From Aphrocallistes beatrix (Eukaryota; Porifera; Hexactinellida; Sceptrulophora; Aphrocallistidae): a stretch of 64,000 nt of DNA. The notes under the pieces are model-generated. The model did no database searches. It was given only the letters and a program-made list of their open reading frames with translations, and had not been told where the DNA came from. Every line of letters starts with the position of its first letter. The stretch's first letter is position 1. A program made the translations under genes and the position numbers. This document shows, one piece after another, positions 10,662 to 24,800 of the stretch. Location of the stretch: positions 7,723,524-7,787,523 of the forward strand of contig OY725488.1 in assembly GCA_963281255.1 (NCBI GenBank). Direction: 5' to 3'.

Positions 10662-13615
10662 AATCATACTAAAGACGATTGGAATTTACAGGTTTAAAAC
10701 AAAACATGGATACGTGTATACAAAGAGTTGCACACTATTGTTTTCAATTGTCTGAAATAGTGATGGATACATTTTGGGTGAAGTACGTTCACAAATCCTA
10801 TTTTTTCGGAAATAACAAGACTTCTTTTATGTTGAATTATTAAATGTTTTGGATTGTTTGCTTAAAACGTACAATATCTTCCACTTAAGGATATGAAAAG
10901 TTTCGGGAAACAACGCCATTATTTCAAAACTGCTTTTAACTGTAGGATGGGAACAAATTGAACAGTGGCATATATTAAACAAATAATTCAAAAGAATGGC
11001 AGCTGGTTCCATGTTCTAGTTAAGTACAATGTACGTAGCATTAGGTAATACAATTCAAGATTCCATCATGTCCAACTGATTTTATTTGAAATGGTCGCAT
11101 CTATCCTAGAATAAATTAATGATAGCCTCTGCCATGAAATAGATTTTTAATTTTATAATTAAGATCCAACATAATGGATAGAAACAGTAGGAACAAAGAA
11201 TTTATTAAAAAAGTTGTGTGAATTGAATTAGAATTAGTTTTGATTGTTTGAAGTTTTTAATTTCTTTCTAAAAGCCTTAGATAAGTATTTTATTGAAATA
11301 TCAGTGATGGTGAGACATCAAAATGCTTTTTTCGTCCGACTTATAACATTTTTAATCAGTTTATTCCTTCGATATAGACATGAAACAGCGGTCAATGCAT
11401 TTCATAATTAATCTACAAATTATCCAGATTAAGTAGATAGCTAACATCAAATTTAAGCTTGAAATATTTCTAATATTTTTCAAATTATTATGCGAGTATC
11501 TTTTGATGCTTTTCTTACAAATCATTATGATTTGCGCAATTTGATTTTTCATTCGAATCATTCTCAGAAAACTGGAGAATAATCAGAAAAGAGCATATCT
11601 ATGTAAAAGATGCCCATTGATTATCCGCTTCTTAGTCATGTTACCAGCTAATTGTCTACAATGCTTGTGCAATAAGAATTTGTAAAATCATGCAAGTGTC
11701 AGGGGTGTATCCAGCTGGATGTTAAAATGTTAAAATAATGTGTGTATGCTAATCTGAAAATATCCATACACTCGACTGTTTTTATAATTAAAATTTTAAA
11801 TGGCAAATCGATACGAATTTCATACTATTAATGTCTCCTTTTTCGAATTCATATATCAGTAATGCTTTTAGTCCCCTTTTCTCGCTTTGGGAGAATTCAT
11901 TTTCGTTTAAATTTAAGAATTACAGAGTTGTGTTATTAGCCATTCGGGCTGTCGACAAATCCTAAAATTCTAAGTCCCGGTTCTCGAATCTTCAACCATA
12001 CACTACTCGGGAAGCCGGCTATTAATTATCTTCTGTATAAATATATTTTTTACTTAATGGACCATCTCGTTGTCATTCTTCTATTAACGTGATTCCTAAT
12101 TTAACAGAAAGGTATGACTATGAATTATCCAAGTGGAAGCTTTTTTAACTTTACTTATTGGAAGTTACAGAATTACGCTACTTAGACCCTTACAATAAGA
12201 ATCCAACTTGTAGGCCACTCAAAATTATTGCACTCGAGGATTTGTTTGATTAAATTTATTGGCCATGGGAACAAACAGGATAGTGGAGACCGCTACATCA
12301 CAAAATTAGAGAGCAAAGATCTTATATTAGTTTGAGGTTGTTAAATTATTTTTAAAACAAGAGGAAAAAATGTTATCAGTACTGTTAAATTATTGCCTAC
12401 AATATTGGCGACAATGTTCGAGTTTCAACTCCAAAGGTAGACAGAGAAAAGCTTGGGAATAAACATTTCTTAGGGTCTGATAAAAGTGTAATCTATTTTA
12501 AATTTGCACGAGTGAAGGGGTTTTAAATAGAAATGCATTAGGAGTAATTCGAACTCTGGAACGATTCTACTTTTCAAAGACTTCAAAGATTCTAAAAAAT
12601 AAAATTTCGTTACATACTGCTGCAAAATCAGTTTCCTTAGGCCAAAGAAATTCCTGCCCAGTGTAAAGGGAAATGTACAAATGAATGTTCTTGTAAAAGA
12701 TCTGGCTATCCTTGTACAATCAGTTGTCATTCTAAAGTCATAGGAAAATGTCAAAATTTTGGATCCGCATTGAAATTGTTGACAAATTCAATTAAACAAA
12801 AGGGACTTCCTTCTAGTCTGAAGTTAGCGCAAGTAAAATGCAAGAACAATTAAGCAATGAAGGGTTGTCACAAAGGTATTGTTACAAAACACATGCAGTA
12901 TCGACAACTTTTGACACAGCACATTGACCAGATACAACGTATCAGTTATTTACTACATTTGACCAAAATTGGCAGAAAAATATTTATTCTAAATTGAGTC
13001 CCAAGATCTGCAAAATCTGCGAATCGGAATCAATTTCGAAGAAATATCACATATTTTCCCCAAATTTCACCATTACTATTTTAGAAAGTGGAAACCTACA
13101 CGTAAATGAGGAAAACATTGATACTTAGATCGAGTTGAAACAAAAAGATAGTTTATTGACCTTCAAACTGATAGGATACACCCTACTCTATCGGAATCAT
13201 TTCACACTCGAGACAGTTGTAGACAGACAAATGTTGTCGTATGATGGAATTAGAACCCCTAAAATACAACTTCAAGAGTACATTTGTTAACCTTAAATAA
13301 TCTTGTAAAATGCCCAGGTATCTAGGAAGAGAAGCTTAAACTTGATCTTATCGTATCGTCTGAAAATTAAACATAATTTGATTGTGGTAAAACTTGCAAA
13401 ATTCGGATTCTTTGATTCCAGTACTCCCCCAGGCATCTGAGAACTGAGTTCTACCATTAGCCATGTGTCACAACCTACTTAATCAATGGTAGGAACATTT
13501 ATTGATAACAAGTGATGGAAGATTTATGTTCTCAAATACAGTGCGGCTTGTCCATAAGGCTACTATGTTGTGGCTTGTCATGAAATGACTTTTAGTTATC
13601 TGGAATGATATACGT

Positions 13616-13830
13616 CAGTGGTTCTCAAACTATTTTCTCTCGCGACCCCAAAGAAGACATTATGAATTACTTATATACTTATATGGAGCTGATTTACTGT
13701 TACTGAGGGCTTTATAAACAAACAAGGATTCGGATAAAATGTCATTAATGTCAGTGACATTAAACACCTCAATAAAATTTTCGGCGACCCCAAGAAATGT
13801 TAATGGCGACCCCGAGGTTGAAAACCACTG
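13616..13830. mobile_element. hAT MITE, 215 bp, with 8-bp target duplication
   Basis: The ends are CAGTGGTTCTCAAACT and, inverted, CAGTGGTTTTCAACCT, each followed by a GCGACCCC/GGGGTCGC block inside. The flanks are ATATACGT (13608-13615) and ATACACGT (13831-13838), an 8-bp duplication with one difference. Ends and duplication length are those of hAT (Charlie-like) elements. Confidence 0.85.
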
Positions 13831-16800
13831 ATACACGTGTATCCCTGCATGGCATTAAGTACTCGTGAAATATGTTAATATGTATCAAGTAAATATGGAC
13901 ATCGAAAATATGGAACTTTTTATCACTGTGTTACGCCAGATCCAGAGTGCCGACAGTTAAAATACTAAAATATGAGTGGAATTGGCCGATTAGTCATTGC
14001 TCGTACTAACTAGTGGAAATTTTGTGCAATACATATTTGAACCATTCTAAAATTGAACAATTTCGAATATAAAATTGAAATAATGTTGTTTTTTGTGTGA
14101 TTTAAATGATATAGAACACAGTTATAATATTCTACGCTGTACTGTGTCTGTAGCAGTGTAGCTAGAGAATCCGTTGGAGGACCATTTTCAGATATCAATT
14201 TACTTAATGAAGAATTCCCAATGAGTTTAATTAATTCCATTGAGAGCCGAGATATTTTCAAGGAAGTTTCAACTAGCATTAATGACAAAAGATTACATAT
14301 CACTGGGACGACGGCTTCTGAGTCCAGAAATACTGATGAGACGGGAAATCACTCTAAATACACGACACATATCTGTCTGAATAGGAATCACACAAAAAAC
14401 AATTGTATTTGGGCTTTAGAACATCAGATTTGAGTCAGATAAAAGCATGATTGTTCCCATTATCCATTCATCTAACAGTAAACTTAGGCATCACGACATG
14501 TCCTCTGAACTTGATAAATATGCAAGCACCACTTATTAATTGAGAATATAACTTGGCGTTGTTTTGCCAAGAACTAGTAACAATTGGAATCCTGAAAATT
14601 TAGATGCATGAAACCCAAAAAGTAAATTTGAAATTTCGTTAATGCATTAGTGTGAGATTCAATTTTGGCAAAAAACAGTAATCTTAATTGATCATGTTGA
14701 ACTTGAACTATTTAATTCTCTAATTAGCATCACAATCTTATCTCTTTTCAATTGTTAGAATCTACTTATTCTAGACTGAGAGGAGAAGATAGTGCATTGA
14801 AATATGCATGTGCTGTACACAGCAATACGATTATCCGCCCAGCCTGCGTCATATATGTCCTTCAACTGAAACTACATATTTGTACCTACATTATTTTCTG
14901 ACATAATTTGAAGCTTTCTGTTGTGTCACTGACTGTGAAATCGCGGGAGAAATGCCAATTGACTTAGGAAATCTTTTAGGATAAAATTATAATGTTTCTT
15001 GTTTTTATTGACTCCTTAGTTATCCTTACTACCGATAGGCATCGCTTGTATATTTTTCGATGCTTAGCAGTGACCGTGGCTTCTTTGTTATTTGAGATGA
15101 AGACTATCTAATAAAGTGCGATTATACGCCAGGATTGTGGTGCACGATGGAAATCTACGTATATCTACCTCTTAATAATTAAGTAGAATGTGCTAACTGC
15201 TAATGCATCAATCTCAGGATCCGCTTCTGGATATACTACTATTTAAACGAACACTCATGCACTACGGAATTGAAGAAGGAGGGTGATATAATTCCAACTA
15301 ACTCCAATGGTGGATATGATGTGTGGAAACTCTTGATAGATTGTGATTCTAATTGAAGAAAACACATTTTAAACAATGTAGAGAAATGTTTCGAAATTTG
15401 TTTTCGCTTATCATAGATTTCTGCAGATGATTCTTAATGTCTCTTGTCGATACTTAGAATCGTTTAAAAGAGAATACGTATGTATTATCTACGCGATGGG
15501 TAATGCAGATATTGAGCGCAGTGATAGCTAAAAGTACTGAAATTTTATTTGCACATCTGCTCTTAATTATTAAAACAAGGATTTATGGATTCTCATGATC
15601 CACTTTGTTAAATCGGAATCATTATTTGTGTATCAAAACATTCAGTAATTATTTTAAAGTGTAGTCCAGCACAGCTAGAGATTTAAGCATTGTAATATTA
15701 TTAAACTTTGTGAGAGATAATTTCAGAATGATTGTTATTAATTTACCCGGATGAAACAATATTACAGTGAAAACTGTAATATTGTCCCTGTCCCTTTCTG
15801 TAGAATTGAAATGTTTACCTGTGTTTTTGAATTATCTCTGGGTTTTCTCTCACCTCGTGATCAACTTTAATGAGTAAATGCAAATTATTAATAATTGTTT
15901 CCTATTTTCTGCTAACATTTTGATAACCACGTATTCCGTTGAGCAGCTTCACAACTACCAATTAGTCTTATGCGATGCTACGTTTCCAAGCCAGAATCTA
16001 TTATTGGCTAAGCAAATAATGATATAATCTCACCGGTGTTAACTCCGACCTTGACCTTAACCAGGTTCAGTTGGGAAACCCATCACAATTACAGATTCTT
16101 GTTTCTATTTATTTTTACTTGTTTTGTGAATATTTAAGTAATATACATTGATCATTCAATAAATTATGAAGTATAACCGTACGTCAGATAAACGTAAAGC
16201 TCGATTAATCAGCTAACTTCCTTAAAATATTTGATTTGCTTGCAGTTTCTCCCAATAATTACACCCAACCTAAAATTTATGGAATTTTAATTGAAGAACT
16301 CAATTTTCAGAGGTTGCAACAACAAGTGAACTCGTTGCGTAAATTTATATTGGGAATGATCAAGTAGGCACCTGCCTCTACTACTGTGCAATACGCTTTG
16401 TAGATAAATTTAATTCTAGTTCAAACTGCACCTGGTGGCTGCAGAATTGTAGTTACTTCATACATAACCATGTAACCATTTATCATCAGAATTTCGTATT
16501 CGCCAAAATTACATTATGAAATCCAATCTAAAAAATGCCCTACAGCGTGGCTGACTCCCATTACTATATTAAGAATTATTCTGGTTGCGTATTAAACAAA
16601 GTTCACGAGTTATTGAAATAAAAAATATTAGGTGAAGTAAATAACTAAGTTCTATACAACTTGTTAAACTCAGTAGATAGAGTACATTTCATTTTCGGAT
16701 ATCTAATCGTTAGTCAAGTGAGGTTATAATGGACTCGTTAGCATACTAATGCAAAGTCATTTTATCTTGTATTGTATATCAACATTAAATTTCACATGAT

Positions 16801-18841
16801 ATAAGACTAATGAGTATACATACTTGGCCTTTCATAATAGACTGGTCATCCCTGAATACCATCGTCATTGAAGTGAAAAAAACCAACAGATAAAACATCG
16901 TAGATAAAGCGAAAGTTGACAATTATAACAAGTCGTCTACTGGTCGTCCACAGAGGATGTCGCATAATAACGAAACAAACGTCTTTTGAGGGTCAAAATA
17001 TTATCATAAAATGAAATATGGATATTATATATGCATATTACAAACTCATGGTCTGACTTGACCGATAATATATTGGTTTATCCTTCAACTATTGAACTAT
17101 CACCAAACAAATACATATTCTGGTATTTCCATACGAACACACGTCATAAAATACGATTACATATCCTTTTGTTAAAAAGGAAATCATACAATTCAACAAG
17201 AGTCAAATTGAAGAATTGTAATATGTGGTACATGATTGTACAACGTATTATACCTCAACCCGAAAACACAAATTTAATGAAAAACGAAATTAGCTCAATA
17301 GAAAGTGAAAGACGGTTGGAATGTATGATATCATGAAAATCGAATAACCTCAAAAAACTAGTTGGTGGACAATTTCACGTCACCACTTGAATTTCTTTCC
17401 GGAGTCTGCAGTCAAAAATAAGAAGATATGATTTAAACATGCGGGAGAAATGTCCGATTGATTGGTTGAAGAGTTGCCGTCGCAAACCTTACTCTCCACC
17501 TTTTCTATAAAGATAGAACGCCGAAGTCGTATGGAGAGGTGTAAATTTACATCTACAGCTGCACCCTCACAAAAAATAGACTGTAAGCCTATCGTATTAT
17601 TATAATGGCTCGTTGATCTAATATACAGTAATAGCATAGGGAGCACACTAAAAACTTAATTTCAAGTAACCAATAAGTTTAAAATGTCACTCCAGACTGA
17701 TAGTGCAGCTCCATTAAGTGACGTTAGGGCATTTGCATAATATAAATGCTTAATTGCGTTTTAAACAATTTTCTTCTTGTCCAACCAATCAGATAAGTTT
17801 AGGAGATCATTGTGATTCTTTATATGTATTGAGTTCGGTCTAATCCCAATTAGTCAATAAAATCAAAGCCAATTGTAATGTTAAATCCCTGGATTCTGAT
17901 TGACTAATACATTTTGACACCTTTTGTGAAAAGGTGTTAAGATTTTGCAGAATTTATACCCAGGTTCAAATCCCCACCATCAAGGGATATATGTTCCAAA
18001 TTTGTTGCAACATGGTCCAATAGAATTTCCAGGAGCGAGCAGACGTACGTACGTTACACGCCGATCATGACATAGTCATTTCCTATACTCCTAGGAGCTG
18101 CACTAATAATTAAACTCGATTAGTCGGGAGTACGTACGTATGTACAAAATCTAATACCACACAATATAGCTAACCCTTCACTCAATATTGTAATTCTAAT
18201 ATTCAAATGATTGTACACCGACTTGTGTCGCGAAGAAATATTCGCATCTTGTATGTATTTAAAAATATTTATCAACAAACGAATAATAAAATATGTTTGT
18301 TTTCTTTTGAATGCTACAATACACTAGTTAAGCCAACAAAAAGGCTCCTCTAGTGAACTTGTTAACAGTTATGTGCAGATTGAATAGGTATTGGCAAGAG
18401 CTTTACCTGTCTTTATTGCTGTATATCCTGCTAGTTAGTTTATGGTGAGGAAGCCTGGGAATAGAGAACTGATCGTTGTCGTTCAAAACAGGAATAGAAC
18501 CAGTGCCAAACCACTTCTGAATTCGTAGCTTTCTTACAGCATTATTTGCGTCTACAACTGCGGCGGTATTTGCGTCTAGAAAAAAAGTTAGGTTTACAGT
18601 TAGGCCTACCACGCTGGGATATGAAAGTACTACACGGGAATAAAATGCTGAAAACTTTTAATACAGCTCTTATGGTACAAGTACAGGCCAGATTCCAGAT
18701 CTTATATAAATGGTATGAAATGCTAATCCATTTACTGAAGTTTTCTACTGCATTATACATGATTATTCATTAGTGTGATTGGATCACAGACTCAATATAC
18801 AACATTCACATTTTAGAATCAGAGTACAGAGTTTGGAAGAA

Positions 18842-21800
18842 ATGAATCCAGGTAGGTCTAAATATATTAAGGTTTTGTTATATTTTTCAATTTTTATTTA
18901 TAAAATAATTTTTTAATTACGTAATTGTTAATGTCGTTCTTAACATAATATATTTTCTTATTACAATTATAATTGAAACTGAAATTGTTGTTTTATTACT
19001 TGTTAACCAACCGCATATATTGTTTTATTGGAAATTGTCTGCGGATATGTGCATTTTAATTTCATTTTTGTTCATTCCAACAGAATGACACAACAATGCA
19101 ATATACATTTTTGGTATATTATATATTTATTAAATTTAAAGCAAATTATTATCAGAATTCAATTTAATTATTTAAATCAAGATTAATGATTAATGTTCAA
19201 CTCTCAAATTGATACGTGTACGTCTACTTGATATACTCGTACAATACTAAATACGATCTCTGGCTCAAAATATTTAACACTCAATCATTTCCATCATAAA
19301 TTGTACAAAAATGGGTACCTTATATCGGTATAGGACAATTTATTCAGACTACGATATCAAATATCAAATTCGTATCCCAAGCATCCGAATTGCCCAGTCT
19401 AGTAGCTTTCTACGGAACTTTAAGGTGATTGCGTGAGTCGTTAGAAATGGACTCAATCATTGCAGTTACTTTACATATGTCGCATCACCCAATTTTACGA
19501 AAGAATAATTACAAATTCTGTGTACCTTATACTTTGGCTGATGTGAATTTAAAAAATTCCGATTATGAATCTTATTTGTACTATTACATTGAAATACTCC
19601 AATAAGAGTAGTGATGCAATGTTATATGTGACACTCAAGTGTATAGCTGTACCCTTCTTATATTACATACATACATATCTAATTACAAAACTCCACAATT
19701 ATTTTGTAGTAGCTTGTTTCGGACTAGATACTAAGCTATTTATATTTCCCATCGCAAATAAATCAATTACTTATTTACGGATTTCAATTTTTGAGATTCC
19801 GATTCTACCAACTAGAAAATTAGTGCAATTTAGGAAGGCGATTTTTCAAATTTATCCTCCGCATAGTTGTTTTGAGAAATAATCTTAAATTTTATTACTT
19901 GGGGCATCTTGATAATGAAATTCCAAGGATCCATTTGTAATGTCCTAGATAAGGTAATATGAGATAACCTCTATGATCCTGATAAGAGATTGCATCGGGA
20001 AAAAAATTGCAAGTACCTTCGTAAACTTTGCAACCTCCAGGTGTTCGATATATACGAGTTTGAGATAATTAGGTTTCAAATAATTACTTTGAAGCTTGTT
20101 GTGACTAGAATCTTTATACAAGTTTAAAACCCTAAAAACTTCATGTTTGCACTTTAGCTGAGATTGAGTTCACAACCGTCACGAAATGGTTATAAGAGTG
20201 CAGATACCGGTCCATAATCATAAAAAAGCCTGTCTACTTAATCAATTAATGTTTGTTGCATTTTCTGCAAAGTTATGATTCATAGTATTTCATCAGCTCT
20301 TGCTCCGCCTTCTATAAATTATCCTTACACCACATCCTTGTAACCCACTGCTTACTCTATTGTTCAGGGATGAATTTTACAAATGTGTTCATTCATGTTT
20401 CGTATTGTTTATTGGCTCAAATACTTTATATAAAAAATAATTATCTGTAAATAATAATCAGTAATAAGTATTTGTCTTCATCTTTGGTAAGCTATCTTTT
20501 GATATCAATAAATGCGGATATTCATTTTCTCCTGCTGACGCCATGCAAAAACTCCTCTCCATCTAGCTAGATATTATCTTTTTTCCCCCGGGGATTTTTA
20601 TAGATAGTAGATATATTATTAAAACTCCGAGTAGTTTGCTGGTATTTCCTTTGTAGCAATTTCAGCTGGCATTAGAAAGCTTTTCAATATCCCCGCTGTG
20701 TAGAATCATCCTACACATGACACATCATGTTCCTACCAAAAATTACTTTAAAATTTCAAACTTTAAAGTACTTCCCAAATGTTTCACATATGTATTTATC
20801 TACCATAGAATAAAAAATTCAGGAGGGAAACTATTCAGTAATTACCCATTACACCAGACTTGTGGCATAAGTACTACCGTACTCTGTCTATTCTAATTTC
20901 TAAGTTACTACTTTAGAGTGTTCTGATTCTGATGGATTATAATTCAGATTTACCGCTGCATAATATTCTATAACCTATTCCAGTTGAATCCGAGTATATA
21001 ATCTTTATAAATAGGTTTTCATTAGAGTCTAGTACTTGAATCGACTTATTGCAATAACTAGCTTTAGAATAGTGAATTCGATCTATACTCAGCGTGAAAT
21101 TTAAATAATTTTCACAGCTCATTCGTTTTCAAATCAGATTTGTAACTGACTCATCTAGCGTAGTAAGTGGATAATTATTTATAATTATTTATGATAATAC
21201 AATTGTGTATTTAATATGTATAAGTGATCACGTGCCTATTTGCTGATACGTATTAATTCTACGATTGCCCGAAGTTCCTATATTTCGATCAATTTATTTA
21301 GCGAATTCACATTATTATCATGATTACTAGGTTTTAAAAGATTCACACAAACAAATAAACGTTTCTTAAATGTTTACCAAAACTTGAAAATTCAAAGATC
21401 ACTTTTAAAACCCATAACCTGCTTGTATCTTGTGCATAATCTTGAAAATCATACAGCTAACATTATGGTTTCAAAATAGTATTTGTTGTTTTAATGTTAA
21501 CAAATTCGTATTTAAAACACAACGCCCGATTTCTTCATTCATATTTGCATAAGGTTAAGAGCAAATAACTTAGTGATATTGTTTCTTTTTCTTGTACATA
21601 CTCAGTGCATGGCCAGTACAGTCGAATTGCATACAATTTCAAACCTCAACAAGTTTGATTTGCTAGCATATATCTCTCTTCAATATTGAATTTATTCAGA
21701 ATAGTATTCTAATTTTTGCGAACATAATTGATGGGCAAATTCAATTGCATTTCGCAACATCATTCATATTGCGATGATTTTAAATAAATCTATCTATTTC

Positions 21801-24800
21801 TTGAACATTTACATCCTGTCTTTTTTACCTAGAACTTGAGTGTTTAAATTTAATATTTTTATTCTATAGCAAACATTTACTACGATTTTTTCAAGAATAA
21901 TATCTCGGATAATAAGGTCCAAATACACGCTTCTAAACCTCTACAAGAACCAGCAGAAGAATATATAACACCGAAAATGTCGGATCAACTTGAAAATATG
22001 TACTCTAACGGCAATATCTTTTTCAAAACCACAGACACAGAACACTTGCAGCCAGCATATGCGGACAACTGGTAAATTTCCCTAATTTCTTTAGTTTTCT
22101 GCACCTCTATTGAAAATTTTTCTTAACTCATAATTCATAAATTTAAGTTAAATATTTGCGATAGTATAATATATAATTACATTTATGTCTAACATTCTAA
22201 AAGGATGATATAGACATTTCTATTTTAAATTTCTTCTTGCTCAGATTATGAACCTAACACATGACTAATTGAATACTTGAGCCTACAAATATTGCTCCAA
22301 AAAATCTGATGTGATGTTATATGGACTGAGTGGTATCAAACACATATTTGCTAATTCCGACATTACTAAAAAATTAACTCAATATTAATTAATTCAATCA
22401 AGTTAACGTTAATTGGATTATGTTACAAACTGCTCTATCTATTAGACAACGTGTTGTCTACTTTTCCTCTTCCTTAGTCTAAAATTGCACACGTATATCA
22501 TTTTTTAGTGTTAAAAGTGGTTTGTTCAGCGAGGATTGGACTTCACTTCTGCACAGTGCTCAATTCGCCTCAAACGGAAAGTGCTTCACTGGCTATGTGA
22601 CTACTCCTGAAGAATTGGAGCAAGTATTTGAAACCTTTAAGAAGGTTTCTGGTAAGTGCCATAACTAATTAGATTCGTTTTAGATCAGCAGTGATTGTAC
22701 TCAAATTACCTTTCCCCTATCTTCCATCATAGCATACGTTCACATGCTAATCTCACGACCACTTATGGCTTAAGGCTATCATTTGATGTCATTTTGCTAT
22801 CTAAGTAGTCAGTTTTAAAGTTTAATAACTGAAACCCTTTCTGCTGCCAGTGCTACATTTTACATTATTGTATCTAGAAGCCAGGTTTTGTCCTCTAATG
22901 AGACTCATTCATATTTTTTCTCGGGTTCATTCTCTGAGATAGACTTGAGTGGGTGCCTTTTCATGAAACTTTTAATATTTACTTTTATAGAAAATAAGTA
23001 GCGTTAATATCTAATTGCAAGAAATGATCAGATCTTGCTAATAATCACATCTGTGTCTAGATTAAAAAAGTTTTTCTTGACAATTTGTCTCTCTTAACAA
23101 TTCAAGTAGTATCTAGAAACAGCTATTATCTCGTGAACCTACTCAGCATAAACAAGTTAGTATCAGTACTATAGTCAGGATAATTCTTATCTCTGCCTTT
23201 ATCAACATAACTATCTGTCAGCGATGGTTCAAATGGCCAATTAAGTACTTGCTTTGTATTACTACATTACGACAAGCGTTGGAGGAATTTATAATTTGAA
23301 TATAGCCACAACAGTAAAGAAATAGAATAAATATTAATGAGACATACGTCGAACTAAATGCCAACCTTTAATTAACCTACAAACGATCTGAGTACATAGT
23401 CTACGAATTCTGGGATCTTAATTTTGTGGAGTCCATTAAATCATCAGAACCGAACAAAAGAATCAGAGTTCTTAAAATGTTTAGCTATTGAATAATTATT
23501 TAAAATTTGCATCTCAATATAGAAAAATTTGTTCCAATAAGCTAGATAATTTTTTTATAGAAATGTATTGTGTATGACGTAAAAGGGAAAATAGGTATTC
23601 GCTAAATTATACTTAATTTCGAATTGATATCCAAAACAGTACAAAATGAAGCAAAACATTTGGGATATGGTTAATTAATCGACTGCTTAAAAATAAAAAA
23701 AATAAATGTATATGCTTATAAACTTGTTTATCTAGGCACAGCATATTCTACGAGGGTTCCCTGTTGCACAGAAACTTTCGATGGGATTGCACAAGAAAAA
23801 TTTCTGAATTCATTGTCGAGGCCTCGCCTCTTCTGGAAGATGCACGTAGGAGAGCCTCACATCCCTTATGACAGAGTTCCGTTCATGACTTATGGACAGG
23901 TTGGTAACATGATTGTTCTCTGCTATGAGTGTTCTATATACGGAAGAGTCTTTCCAACCAAAGGATAACTTCTCTGTTTCATGTAGAATATATTTTATCA
24001 ACAATTGATAACTACGTTCTATGCATGTGAAAGAATAGATTGGATTCGATGCTTATTTATTTATTTTCAATAGATGGCCGAGTTTCCTTGTATTTACGGT
24101 CCCAAAACAAGAAAATATGCTGGTGACGTGAAAAGAGAAAACAAAATAATCAGTTTACCAGGTTCGTATCAATATTATATAAATAAATTAAGTAAGTGCA
24201 AATGGAATTATGGAAAAGAAATATAATTTAGATGTGTGTTTTAATCTAATCAAATATACATTCTAATTGATTACGCAAGTCTAAATTATTTCCCTGAAAG
24301 TATCAACAGTTCAAAATCAAATTATGAACAGATGGCTATTACCATGCAATTATTGAATATCAGAAACAAATTATGTTCTTGTTATGCGGATTGAGACACG
24401 ACTTCTCTAGACAACACAAACATTTAAATGTATTATCAATTTACAGTTCATTTATATTCCATCATTTTTCCAGATGCAATTGATTGTGCGAATGCGAAAC
24501 GATACAAAGTTTCCTGTCCTGCCCACATTACGATTCGAAGAATTCTAAGATTTCCTGATCACGAGCTAGTAGAAGATTCCTTTCCGGGAGTGGCAGCATT
24601 GAGAAAAGCAAAAAAACAAGTAAGTTTTCATTACAATAGAGCAGATGGTTATGACACACTCCAAATTATTTAAATTTGATTGGATAATCACTGATGCAAT
24701 AACGGTAATTCAATTACATGGAATATTTGCTTAGTTATTCAGTCTCTAGACTGAACAAACATGTAGTGCTCCAATTCACATAATATATATTATTCGCCCT

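Larger units (their letters stand above)
7670..18841. other. Long region without a supportable gene
   Basis: About 11 kb of AT-rich DNA. Open frames are short (under about 105 codons), lack recognisable motifs and are not joined by convincing splice sites. I see two non-autonomous DNA elements (10280-10661 and 13616-13830) and a short G-rich element-like piece near 8370-8402. No tRNA or CRISPR-like array was noticed. It could hold regulatory DNA or non-coding transcripts for the CARF gene at its right edge. Confidence 0.5.

Noticed and set aside
18403..18612. Minus-strand frame with DANTAAVVDANNAV repeat before the CARF first exon
   Set aside because: Acceptor-like tctag is present but no upstream exon was found; too short and repetitive to call.
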